A stretch of DNA of 42,518 nt, taken from Oribacterium sp. UBA5894. Its GTDB lineage: Bacteria; Bacillota; Clostridia; Lachnospirales; Lachnospiraceae. Below, piece after piece: positions 16,739-25,033 of the stretch. The stretch's first letter is position 1. Each line of letters starts with the position of its first letter. The stretch is taken from NCBI GenBank assembly GCA_002431355.1, contig DJEQ01000114.1, positions 93,326-135,843 of the forward strand, in the 5' to 3' direction. Under the pieces are notes generated by a model. It worked only from the letters and a program-made list of their open reading frames with translations. It had not been told where the DNA came from and did no database searches. Made by a program: the position numbers and the translations under genes.

Positions 16739-18163
16739 TTAATTTTCCTGGGACGCGGCGGCTGTTTCCTGGGCCTCCTCTGCCTCTCTGGACTGGGCAA
16801 TGGATTCGAGCGCCGCTGCACGGCTCGCTGATTCGCTTTCCTCTGCCGTCTGACGCGCGCTCTGCGCCGCCGCCAGTTCCATCTGACGTTTTGCTTCCAG
16901 CGCCTGATCCTCCTCGGCAGCCTCCTTCTTACTCAGGAAGGCCGTCCAGTCGTATTCATTGGACGCATTCCAGAGAATCCACTCATCATAGCCCGCATCA
17001 TAGACCGCCTGAATTTCCTCTCGAATCTGCTCTCTGCCATAATGCTGGAAGCTCTTCAGCCAGCTTGCTGTAAAGCCCTGAAGCCATGGTCGCACAATGG
17101 CCTGATGCACCCCCTCCGTATGCTCCAGCGCGAGGTCCTTTTTCGATGCATTGCACGCACCCAGGATTGCCTTATAAGGCTCGAGATCCGGCACGTCCAG
17201 GCCGAAGTTTCCATTGCCATAATGGGATGGATAAATCATCGGGCACATGTAATCCACGGCGCCTGCCATCGCCGAATAATCCTGTCCGACGGAAACCGTA
17301 TCGACATAGGAGCCAATGATGGTACCAAAGACATCGGTCGACATAAATACATTTTTCGCCGCAAGGCGGTCCGAGGCAAAACGGACAAACTCGGTGATGA
17401 TATCGGTCTTGTCCATGCCGGCCGTCTCTTCCTCCGAATAGACGACCTCATTCATCCCACGCTCCGTACAGAAACGCACATAGTCGAACTGAATCTCATC
17501 AAAGCCCGCATCGGCGCACTGTTCCGCTACCTCCACCTTATACTCCCAGGCGTCCCGGTTGTATGGATCCACCCACGCCATCCCGGAGCTGTCCTCGAAG
17601 ACCGCCCCATCCTTCGTATGATTCATCCACTCCGGCTTCACCGTCGCGAGATAAGGATCTCGGAAGGTTACAATACGGGCAATCGTATAAATGCCATGCG
17701 CCTTGAGGGTGGACATCAGTGCCGGCAGGTCCTGAATCGTGCCCTCTGCTGCGCCGATCTCATCGATCAGTGGTGAGGACATCGCATACTCGATGTGGCC
17801 CGTATCTCCGAGAATATCGATGACAACCGCATTGAGTTCGGTCTCATCCATGTGGGTCAGAATATCCGTCATACGAGAAGAGCCGGCTGTCGCCGCCGTG
17901 AGATAGATTCCTTTCACGCGTGTCGCGGTCTTCTGCGGGAGCTTCTTCGTCCAGACCGCAGCCTGCTCAGCAGCGATGCTTTCCTCCGCTTCCATGCTTT
18001 CCTTCTGTGCCAGGGATTCCGCAAACAGGGATTCCTGTGCCGATTCTGATTCATATTCCCTGAGCTCATCGGATTTATTGACATTGTAGACCAGCGGATT
18101 TTTCTGCTGGCATCCGACAAGCAGTGCACAGAGTAAGAGCAAGATGGTACTTCGCTTTTTCAT
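16739..18163 (-). CDS. Putative glycoside hydrolase lipoprotein (DUF4015-like)
   Basis: The 474-residue product is a predicted surface lipoprotein with a TIM-barrel glycoside-hydrolase-like domain; substrate and activity are unknown. A signal peptide ends in lipobox LVGC with Cys18. After an acidic, Ala/Glu/Ser-rich linker, the barrel domain begins around residue 88 (VKGIYLTA) and shows FDEIQFDYVRFC, FMSTDVFG and VDYMCPMIYPSHYG, which are typical of the DUF4015 (putative glycosyl hydrolase) family. The last 60 or so residues form an Ala/Glu/Ser/Gln-rich, probably helical tail. I use the ATG at 18163 with GAGG upstream; an in-frame TTG at 18175 is less likely. It lies alone between leuS and a terminator. 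Confidence 0.82.
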   Translation of the reverse strand: MKKRSTILLLLCALLVGCQQKNPLVYNVNKSDELREYESESAQESLFAESLAQKESMEAEESIAAEQAAVWTKKLPQKTATRVKGIYLTAATAGSSRMTDILTHMDETELNAVVIDILGDTGHIEYAMSSPLIDEIGAAEGTIQDLPALMSTLKAHGIYTIARIVTFRDPYLATVKPEWMNHTKDGAVFEDSSGMAWVDPYNRDAWEYKVEVAEQCADAGFDEIQFDYVRFCTERGMNEVVYSEEETAGMDKTDIITEFVRFASDRLAAKNVFMSTDVFGTIIGSYVDTVSVGQDYSAMAGAVDYMCPMIYPSHYGNGNFGLDVPDLEPYKAILGACNASKKDLALEHTEGVHQAIVRPWLQGFTASWLKSFQHYGREQIREEIQAVYDAGYDEWILWNASNEYDWTAFLSKKEAAEEDQALEAKRQMELAAAQSARQTAEESESASRAAALESIAQSREAEEAQETAAASQEN

Positions 18164-18326
18164 ATAAAACCTCAACGATTTGCTCAGACTTTTGGGCTAT
18201 TATACCACTTTTCGAAAAAACAACAACTTTTCTGGGAATTGACCTCCATTTTGAATAGTTTAAACCGGTTTACCAGTGGGTGAAGAAGCTTCTTCCGTGG
18301 GATATGGACCATTTCAGCATCCTATG

Positions 18327-18387
18327 AAAAGCCCCTCCGACCACATGACCGATGCTTTTTTCATCGTCATGTAGCCGGAGGGGCCTT
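18327..18387 (-). terminator. Terminator of the flavodiiron protein gene
   Basis: A long hairpin, AAGCCCCTCCG paired with CGGAGGGGCCTT and extended inward by ACATGAC/GTCATGT and GATG/CATC, lies 22 bases after the stop. On the minus strand it ends in GGGGCTTTT. Confidence 0.85.
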
Positions 18388-18408
18388 ATAGAAACGTATG
18401 TCAGAACA

Positions 18409-19611
18409 TCACCGAAGAGAGGCTGCAACCGTATCCGCCAGTGCATCCAGTGCAACTACGCTGAAGGCAGCCGACTTCACCGTGAGGGTCTCACCCAGGA
18501 GCTCGCAGTTCTTCAGGGTTTCAAATTCCGCCTTCAGAAGCTTTCCTGCGGTCGGAGCCCAGGAGCCATTTTCAATAATGGAAATCTTCTTATTCTGCAC
18601 GTTCAGTGCCTTCATATCGGCGACCAGATTTTCCATCTTCGGGAAAAGACCATTGTTATAGGTCGTTGCTCCAAACACCAGATTCGTCACACGGAAGCAC
18701 TCTGCAATCATCACCGATACATCGGTCTTCGACACATCATAGGCCTTGATATTATGAACGCCACGCTCCGCAAGCTTCATGGTGAATGCATTGATCACGG
18801 ACTCTGTATTCCCATAGATAGAATTATAGAAGACTGCCACTGCCTTCTCCTCTGCTTCATAGCGGGACCACTTGTCATAGAGGCCGAGAATAAAGTCGAG
18901 GTTCTCCCGCCAGATCGGTCCGTGCAGAGGGCAGAGCATACGGATCTTGAGTCCGGCTGCCTTCTTCAGTACATTCTGCACCTGCATGCCATACTTTCCA
19001 ACAATGTTGGTGTAATAGCGACGTGCATCGTCCACAAAATCCTGTGCCTGATAGTTCAGCTCATCCGCAAAAATGTTTCCGTTGTTTGTGCCAAATACGC
19101 CGAAAGCGTCGGCCGAGAACAGAATGCCATCCGTCTCATCAAAGCTGAACATAACCTCCGGCCAGTGCACCATCGGTGCCATCACAAAACGAAGCTGATG
19201 CTTCCCAAGAGAAAGAACATCTCCCTCCTTCACTACCTTTTTCCGCTCTTCTGGAATAGACAGAGCAAAGAACTGCTCGATCATCTGAAAGGTCTTTGCA
19301 TTGCCCACCACCGTAGCCTCCGGATGCTTCGACAGTGCCTCCGCAATCAGTGCACAGTGATCCGGCTCCATATGGTTCACGATCAGGTAATCCAGTGAAC
19401 GGCCATCCAGGGCCTTCGCTACGTTCTCGAAGAACTGCTGTCCCACCGTAGCATCGGCAGTATCGAGAAGCGCGGTCTTTTCATCCCGGATGACATAGGA
19501 ATTGTAGGTCACGCCGCGGTCCAGTGGAAAAATATTTTCAAAGAGATGAAGACGACGATCTTCAACGCCTACATAGACAACGTCCTCATTGATATTTCGA
19601 ATAGAATACAT
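18409..19611 (-). CDS. fprA: A-type flavoprotein (flavodiiron oxygen/NO reductase)
   Basis: Flavodiiron proteins reduce oxygen to water or NO to N2O in anaerobes and so protect oxygen-sensitive enzymes. The 400-residue product has a metallo-beta-lactamase-like diiron domain with the expected ligands: H80, E82, D84 and H85 (HMEPDH), H149, D168 and H230. A flavodoxin domain follows with the FMN loop YNSIYGNTES near 262-271. I place the start at 19611, where AGGAG is seven bases upstream; the frame remains open to 19851 but that extension is not family-like. There is no rubredoxin or C-terminal extension. A PerR-like box lies upstream (19680-19694). Choice between oxygen and NO as main substrate cannot be made from sequence. 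Confidence 0.94.
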   Translation of the reverse strand: MYSIRNINEDVVYVGVEDRRLHLFENIFPLDRGVTYNSYVIRDEKTALLDTADATVGQQFFENVAKALDGRSLDYLIVNHMEPDHCALIAEALSKHPEATVVGNAKTFQMIEQFFALSIPEERKKVVKEGDVLSLGKHQLRFVMAPMVHWPEVMFSFDETDGILFSADAFGVFGTNNGNIFADELNYQAQDFVDDARRYYTNIVGKYGMQVQNVLKKAAGLKIRMLCPLHGPIWRENLDFILGLYDKWSRYEAEEKAVAVFYNSIYGNTESVINAFTMKLAERGVHNIKAYDVSKTDVSVMIAECFRVTNLVFGATTYNNGLFPKMENLVADMKALNVQNKKISIIENGSWAPTAGKLLKAEFETLKNCELLGETLTVKSAAFSVVALDALADTVAASLR

Positions 19612-19679
19612 GGCAAATCTCCTTTTCACCAGTTCGGTATAAATAAGGTAAATAATCACTGTCAGAAAATTTAAAAAAT

Positions 19680-19694
19680 TGATAGTAATTATTA
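19680..19694. promoter_or_regulatory. PerR-box-like sequence upstream of the flavodiiron gene
   Basis: TGATAGTAATTATTA matches the Bacillus PerR box TTATAATNATTATAA at 11 of 14 defined positions. It lies about 70 bases before the start codon and 15 bases upstream of a possible -35 box (CTGACA at 19660-19665). The surrounding DNA is AT-rich, so a chance match is possible. Confidence 0.35.
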
Positions 19695-19816
19695 ATTTGA
19701 AATGTACCACGTTTCTCATTTCTTGTCTATAGAAAAAAGGCTTGTACAAAAAGGAATCCATCAAATCCTGCAGATGTGTGACCGTGCATCCTTTACGGCC
19801 TTCTTTTCTAAAGAAA

Positions 19817-19843
19817 AGAAAAAGCCCGGAGCTCTCGCTCCGG
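19817..19843 (-). terminator. Rho-independent terminator of rpmF
   Basis: GCCCGGAGC and GCTCCGGAC pair around a 4-base loop, and the minus strand continues in TTTTTC. It lies just after the rpmF stop at 19871. Confidence 0.88.
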
Positions 19844-19870
19844 ACCATCATTCTTCTATCAAGTTAAGGA

Positions 19871-20053
19871 TCAGTCCTCAACCTTTACGATCTCACGCTT
19901 GTTGTAAGATCCGCAAGCCTTGCAGACTCTGTGAGGCATAACAAGAGCACCACACTTCGAACACTTTACAAGGTTCATCTTTCCCATCTTCCAGTTCGCT
20001 CTTCTAGAATCTCTGCGAGCCTTGGATGAATGATTCTTAGGACAAATTGACAT
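19871..20053 (-). CDS. rpmF: 50S ribosomal protein L32
   Basis: L32 is a small structural protein of the large ribosomal subunit. The 60-residue product begins MSICPKNHSSKARRDSRRAN and carries the zinc-ribbon pattern CSKCG ... CKACG. The start at 20053 has an ideal AAGGAGGTG ribosome-binding site. The frame extends 13 codons further upstream but through the ribosome-binding site, so the shorter form is correct. It has its own perfect promoter and a terminator. In many Clostridia it follows ackA and a DUF177 (YceD) gene; here those neighbours are missing and the 12.5-kb pel operon lies upstream. Confidence 0.97.
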   Translation of the reverse strand: MSICPKNHSSKARRDSRRANWKMGKMNLVKCSKCGALVMPHRVCKACGSYNKREIVKVED

Positions 20054-20081
20054 ATTTACACCTCCTTCGTCATACCGGGTA

Positions 20082-20110
20082 ATTATATCCATACGGCTTT
20101 TTTATGTCAA
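20082..20110 (-). promoter_or_regulatory. Consensus sigma-A promoter of rpmF
   Basis: On the minus strand TTGACA (20105-20110), exactly 17 bases and TATAAT (20082-20087) form a perfect consensus promoter 28 bases before the start codon. It lies downstream of the pel-region operon, which has no clear terminator of its own in 20111-20192. Confidence 0.92.
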
Positions 20111-20192
20111 GCAAAAACCGAGAAGTTCTTGCGATTGCACACTCGAGTTAGGATACTACGAGATGCAGTGAAATGCAAGCGAATTTTCAAAA

Positions 20193-21629
20193 TTATTTGA
20201 GGCGGTACATTCGCTTCACTTCCGGTGCATCCATGGCAAGCTGTACCGCAGGCTCTCCCGTTTCCGGATCCTCGATGCCGATGTACAGCGCGACATTTTC
20301 TGCTTCCAGTTCCTCTGCAGGAATCTGCACAGCACTCGTTGCGGATTGATTTTCTGAAATCTCTGTCAGTTTGAGGCCTTCTATCGGGTAGCGCTTTGTT
20401 CCTGTGAAGTCGTCCTCCTTCACAAGATAGAGAACCACCGGCCAGTCAAAGTACATCGGGGCAAGACCATCGTTCTGCAGGGTAATCGCTACCTGCTTAT
20501 AGCGCCTCCATGCCTCCTCCTGTCCTGTCAACCGCTTATATACACCTGTCCAGAGGCGCTCTTCATTATCTTCATTCGAAATCTGGAGCTCCGATACACG
20601 GTAGCGATAACCAAGACGATTCTGAATCCTCCGGGCATTTTTGCGCGCCGTTTCAGAAAGCCCACCATCTTCTGCCCGTACATCTGGGATCTTCGGGCCC
20701 AGAAAGGATGGATGGGTAGCCTCAATGAGTTCCCATGTCTTTTCCATGTTCTGGCTCAGCATTTCTTCCATGGGCAGCCCACTGGTAAATTCACCTCCTA
20801 CTGGAGCTGTTTTCCAGATTTCATGAAGTGGCTTCAAGACATATTCCTCATTCATTGAATGTGAAGCACCACCTTCTGCCAGTTCCCGAAGCAGTCGCTC
20901 CGTTTCCTCTTCATCTCCGGTCACATCATTATAAATGCCCGTTCCTTCCGGCATCTCGACATAACTTCGTCTTGATAAAAGACGGGCCTTTGGGAAGGCT
21001 TTTGCATATGCTTCGACATACTCCTTTCGTATCTCGGTCTTCGGAAGAAAGGGAAGTCCAGCCGAATATTTCACATGCCACTCACCCCAGTGTCCGAGAC
21101 TTCCAAGCTCCACATAAGCTACAAAATCACCATAGTTTTCCGAAAAGTAACGTCCGATTTCCTGGAGCGTTCGATGATGCTCCTGCCGGAATACAGCATT
21201 CGCATAATTCGGACAGTAGCCCTTCCCATAATCGATATCATAGTCCATGCCATCCCCGGTTTCATCATAGAGCCAGTCCGGAATATCTCGATGTGCTTCT
21301 TCTCCCGGCACATCACAGACGAAGCGAAGAACTCCATGCTTTCCTTCTGAGCGCCAACGATCTAGCTGATTTTTCGCCGCGATCGTGTCCCAGTCGTAGA
21401 TTCCGCGCTCCGGCTCGAGCTCACGCCAGGTAAGGTCAATGTAAACGAGCGCCATCTCAGTATATGGCTGCGTTTCCTCTGCATTCTGCATGTAGCCAAT
21501 TAGTGGATTCACGAAGCTTGTATCGACGCTTTGATATGTATAGCGCTCTGTCTCTGCCTGAGATGCAGTCGATGCGCACCCCGTAAAAAGAAGGAAACTG
21601 CAAAGAAGTAGCAGACTTCGCTTCATCAT
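20193..21629 (-). CDS. DUF4832-family lipoprotein, last gene of the pel-type operon
   Basis: The 478-residue product is a predicted surface lipoprotein with a (beta/alpha)8 glycoside-hydrolase-like N-terminal region and a C-terminal DUF4832 beta-domain. A signal peptide ends at lipobox LFTGC with Cys18. The barrel part shows NPLIGYMQN near 41-49, LTWRELEPERGIYDWD near 68-85 and the acidic ELGSLGHWGEWH near 171. The C-terminal part resembles the DUF4832 sandwich (ALTLQNDG-like VAITLQNDGLAPMYFDW). Its ATG overlaps the DUF4956 stop, so it is translationally coupled. It may process or bind the exopolysaccharide, but no activity is shown for the family that I can cite. Confidence 0.82.
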   Translation of the reverse strand: MMKRSLLLLCSFLLFTGCASTASQAETERYTYQSVDTSFVNPLIGYMQNAEETQPYTEMALVYIDLTWRELEPERGIYDWDTIAAKNQLDRWRSEGKHGVLRFVCDVPGEEAHRDIPDWLYDETGDGMDYDIDYGKGYCPNYANAVFRQEHHRTLQEIGRYFSENYGDFVAYVELGSLGHWGEWHVKYSAGLPFLPKTEIRKEYVEAYAKAFPKARLLSRRSYVEMPEGTGIYNDVTGDEEETERLLRELAEGGASHSMNEEYVLKPLHEIWKTAPVGGEFTSGLPMEEMLSQNMEKTWELIEATHPSFLGPKIPDVRAEDGGLSETARKNARRIQNRLGYRYRVSELQISNEDNEERLWTGVYKRLTGQEEAWRRYKQVAITLQNDGLAPMYFDWPVVLYLVKEDDFTGTKRYPIEGLKLTEISENQSATSAVQIPAEELEAENVALYIGIEDPETGEPAVQLAMDAPEVKRMYRLK

Positions 21630-22291
21630 CCGTGGTACTCTCCATTATACTGAATCAGTGTCACATCCTGTACGCCCTCAACCATACGCATGCGCTCTGC
21701 AAAGCTGGTGTCTCCGTTTCGCACAAAGACCTCTGCTGCAAGCTCCGTCTGCTGTCCTCGCAGTGTCTCCGATTTCAGACGGTACCTCTGTCCATGAAAG
21801 GCACGGAAAATATCCTCCTCCATGGCTGGAGCAGCATAATGTACCACCACAATATAAATCCGCCCACTTTCCTGATGATAATAAAAGGCCACGATCATAA
21901 TCACCATGACAAGGGATGCCGTGAGTGCAAGTCCATACATACCGGCCCCCGTCGTGATGCCAACCGTGATGGTCCAGAATAGATAGAGAAGATCCATCGG
22001 GTCCTTAATGGCTGTTCGGAAGCGAACAATGGACAGGGCGCCGACCATACCAAGGGAGATCACGACATTGGTGCTGATCGCCAGTGTCACCATGCAGGTA
22101 AGTACACACATACCCACAAGCGTCACGGCAAAGCTTCGACTATAGATGACTCCTGTATAAAAGGTTTTATATACATAGTAAATAAAGACTCCCAGCAGAA
22201 CAGCCGCCACAAGAGAAATAGCAATATTTCCAAGATCATAGCTTCCCATCTGCTGCAGAAAAGAATTTTTGATAACGTCTTTTACACTCAT
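21626..22291 (-). CDS. DUF4956 membrane protein
   Basis: The 221-residue product has four or five membrane spans in the first 140 residues and a soluble C-terminal domain of about 80 residues. The family motif GMVGALSIVRFRTAIKDP lies near residues 82-99, with LLYLFWTITVGI after it; the function is unknown. DUF4956 genes are often found beside VTC-domain and CotH genes, as here. It starts 70 bases after the VTC-type gene with AAAGGAG upstream and overlaps the following lipoprotein gene by four bases. A role as membrane partner of the VTC-type enzyme is an inference from gene order. Confidence 0.88.
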   Translation of the reverse strand: MSVKDVIKNSFLQQMGSYDLGNIAISLVAAVLLGVFIYYVYKTFYTGVIYSRSFAVTLVGMCVLTCMVTLAISTNVVISLGMVGALSIVRFRTAIKDPMDLLYLFWTITVGITTGAGMYGLALTASLVMVIMIVAFYYHQESGRIYIVVVHYAAPAMEEDIFRAFHGQRYRLKSETLRGQQTELAAEVFVRNGDTSFAERMRMVEGVQDVTLIQYNGEYHG

Positions 22292-22361
22292 TGACTGCTC
22301 CTTTAATCGGAATTTTCACTGGACATCGTCTTCATCCAATCAATTTCCATCCCTCTATGTG

Positions 22362-23144
22362 CTAACGGTTCAAATCTTGGCCACCATTGTCTTTCCAGTA
22401 GCTGAAGCCGTGAAGATACTGCGTTTTTTCATAACACAGAACATATTTTGAAAGGGCCGTGGCTTCGGCTGCCGAGGGCAGGATCGTATTTCGCACAATT
22501 TCCGGCAGAAATTCCGTAAACTTCACTTCCATTATCGTCTTTCCAGGCTCGAGGACCGGCAGCGTGGGCAGTGCTGGATCAAACAGATTTTCACCGAGAA
22601 TGGCCGCACGCACATTATTGTCGAAGGTCACGCGCACCGTACCTGGCTCCATTATAAACGGCTCTCGATCATAATCCACGATGACGCGTGGACGCATCAC
22701 ATGAGACACACACTCGACATAGAATTCCTGACAGAGTGGTTCCCTGTGATGGAGAAGGAACCCATACTCTCCCGTAAGAATGTGCTCGACCTCATCGCGT
22801 GTCAGTTTCGCCGCCTCCTTCTGAATATACGAACCGGATTTTCGTTTTCGCTCAAGGCGGATGGTGCTGTCCATCGCATTGTAGATACGGATGCGGTACT
22901 TCTGTCGTTCCATCACGCCCATGCTCTTTTCCTCATACGCTGAATTCCAGTAATCATCGAAATAGAGACTTCGAATCATATAGCTCCCACCGCTGGCATG
23001 GGAATCCAGGTGAAACAGAAAGCGCATGCGGGTCTTCAACTGCTCACGCTCACCTTCACTAATCAGGTATTTCAATTCATGCCGAAAGGGCTTCGTCGTG
23101 TGCACGGGTGCATGCCTGTCTGCTGTCAAGCTAAATATTTTCAT
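22362..23144 (-). CDS. VTC-domain (polyphosphate polymerase-fold) protein
   Basis: The 260-residue product is a stand-alone VTC domain of the triphosphate-tunnel superfamily, which in yeast Vtc4 makes polyphosphate from ATP. The tunnel-type residues are kept: RHELKYLI near 18-25, RQKYRIRIYN, IRLERKRKSG, PRVIVDYDREPF, VRVTFDNNVRA, TIMEVKF and LSKYVLC near the end. It has no membrane span or SPX domain. I start at 23144, one base after the CotH stop with AGGAG in place; the frame is open 43 codons further. DUF4956 follows. Whether it makes polyphosphate, modifies a polymer or binds phosphate is not known. Confidence 0.88.
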   Translation of the reverse strand: MKIFSLTADRHAPVHTTKPFRHELKYLISEGEREQLKTRMRFLFHLDSHASGGSYMIRSLYFDDYWNSAYEEKSMGVMERQKYRIRIYNAMDSTIRLERKRKSGSYIQKEAAKLTRDEVEHILTGEYGFLLHHREPLCQEFYVECVSHVMRPRVIVDYDREPFIMEPGTVRVTFDNNVRAAILGENLFDPALPTLPVLEPGKTIMEVKFTEFLPEIVRNTILPSAAEATALSKYVLCYEKTQYLHGFSYWKDNGGQDLNR

Positions 23145-23145
23145 A

Positions 23146-25011
23146 TCACTCCTGCTCCACCTGATCTTCTGAAATCGAGCCATCCGCATTGATATAGAAG
23201 CACTTCGTCCCATAGACCTTTCCATTTTCTGTAATATAGCAATCAAACGCATCCTGCGTATGCCCCTCCGCATCGCTCACCTGAATTTTCAGGAAATACT
23301 GCCCTGTGGGCAATGCTTCCGTCGTCCATTCCGGCCATGCGCCTTCATAGCAAGCCACTTCATCTGTACCATCACTGTTTCGACTGATGCACGCATGATA
23401 CAGGAGCGTATCCTCCTGGAAATCATAGGAAGGATCCCACTCGATGTGCAGTTTTCCATCCGGTTCTACACGCGGTGTTCCAATGAAAAACGGCATGGGA
23501 TTCTCAATGGACGCTTGATAGGACTGATATGCTTCTTCGACATTATGATACAGGTTTTCCGTCAGTTGATCGTACTCTGCCTCGGTTCGAGGCGCATAGG
23601 TAATATCCGGTTGCGTATAGAGGTACGGCTTCACTACGCGGGCATACGAAGCCGCACGCTCCGTAATGTGCTCCTTTGTCAAAACATGGGTACGGAGATC
23701 TTCGATCGCATGATCAAGCTCTGTACGGAATTCGGCCGACTGAAGGCAGCGCCGAAAGAGCATATTTCCCCAGTAATTCGAAATTCCACGTTCCCAGCTG
23801 CCATTTTCACTACGTCCCGTCAGGGCATACTCGTCATAAAAGAGCATACCATCAAAATCCCATGGCAGAATGTAGAAGCGATGCACATTTTTCGGACTGT
23901 AAATATAGAAGTTCCGACTCTGAGAATCCGTATTCCCCATTAGGATCTGAAAGGCCATCCAGTAGGCGATGTTTTCTTCATCGAGCCAGTCGTTGAGCAG
24001 CTGCTCTGGTTTGATCGTGTAGTCATTGATTTCCTCCAGCAGCTGAATAAGCTTCGTATGATCATGATCTCCCTTAATCTCCAGCCTCTGCTGAAAAGCG
24101 CTCGCATCATAATCTGGATCACTTTCCAGCCGAATTGCCTCTTCATCACGGTAGAATTCAAACTCATTCACCTTATACAGCTGTCCATTCCGGTCGAGTC
24201 CATGGGCCTTCAGGGCCGTTCGATTAAGCTGCTCCACCTGGGTATAAAGTCCATAATCCCGAAACACCTCATTGGTCGGATCTTTGGTCTGGTCCTTCAC
24301 ATAGAGATGTACAAACTGTGTACGAAGCGAAAGGAGCTGTGGTATATCCTCTAAAAGGTCAAAGGCCAGCTTGTTTCGATAGCGGAGTCCATCCGTCTGA
24401 TGTTTGTTGAGCGCGATGGTCTGCTGTCCGCGCCAGCTGCCATGATTGTCCTTCAGACGGATTTTATAGTTCTTTTGCGGATTTTCACTGGAGGTCTGTC
24501 CTCGAATCTGTACGGTGGCATTGGGAGCGGTCAAACCATAGCCAAGCTCGCCTGCAGCAGGACCGTTTTCATCGCCAACCTGCAACAGTCCCTCCACCTG
24601 GTAGCGGTCCACATCCATCGCCTCATAATCATAGGCCGAATACTGATTGATTTCCGCCCAGCTGTGGTCAGTATGGTCGGCTGCATTCCCCCGTCGGACC
24701 GTGAGATACATCGTCACCACCGATGTATCGTCTTCATTTTCATATAAGGAGGCCTGATCCCGAAGATGCGGAATGGCACTGTCTTTTTCGACCACAACGG
24801 ATCCTGTTGCCGCACCTTCCAGCACATTTTCTGTAGCATTTCCTCGCAGCATAGCATCGTCCGTCACACTGCTTTTATCTGTTTCGCGGTTGTCCTTAGA
24901 TGTCTCTTCGATCCTGTTGTTCGCAACGATCTGATAGATTGCATCTCCTGTGAGAAGCACCAAGAGCAGTACAATCACCAGCATCAGTGGTCGAACGTTT
25001 TTCCCCTTCAT
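23146..25011 (-). CDS. CotH-type kinase, membrane-anchored
   Basis: The 621-residue product is a CotH kinase-family protein with an N-terminal membrane anchor (LMLVIVLLLVLLTG, residues 9-22) and an extracellular remainder. CotH proteins are atypical kinases that phosphorylate coat or surface proteins. Family features include RGQTSSENPQKNYKIRL near 170-186, the NTDSQSRN segment near 360-367, and LPWDFDGML near 382-390, whose Asp residues (385, 387) are candidate metal/catalytic positions. A fibronectin-like segment lies near 530-600. I start at 25011; the frame extends to 25074 into pelG. It stops one base before the VTC-type gene. The target of phosphorylation is unknown; co-transcription with pel genes suggests the cell envelope. 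Confidence 0.86.
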   Translation of the reverse strand: MKGKNVRPLMLVIVLLLVLLTGDAIYQIVANNRIEETSKDNRETDKSSVTDDAMLRGNATENVLEGAATGSVVVEKDSAIPHLRDQASLYENEDDTSVVTMYLTVRRGNAADHTDHSWAEINQYSAYDYEAMDVDRYQVEGLLQVGDENGPAAGELGYGLTAPNATVQIRGQTSSENPQKNYKIRLKDNHGSWRGQQTIALNKHQTDGLRYRNKLAFDLLEDIPQLLSLRTQFVHLYVKDQTKDPTNEVFRDYGLYTQVEQLNRTALKAHGLDRNGQLYKVNEFEFYRDEEAIRLESDPDYDASAFQQRLEIKGDHDHTKLIQLLEEINDYTIKPEQLLNDWLDEENIAYWMAFQILMGNTDSQSRNFYIYSPKNVHRFYILPWDFDGMLFYDEYALTGRSENGSWERGISNYWGNMLFRRCLQSAEFRTELDHAIEDLRTHVLTKEHITERAASYARVVKPYLYTQPDITYAPRTEAEYDQLTENLYHNVEEAYQSYQASIENPMPFFIGTPRVEPDGKLHIEWDPSYDFQEDTLLYHACISRNSDGTDEVACYEGAWPEWTTEALPTGQYFLKIQVSDAEGHTQDAFDCYITENGKVYGTKCFYINADGSISEDQVEQE

Positions 25012-25033
25012 TTGTATCACTTTCCGTTCTCCT

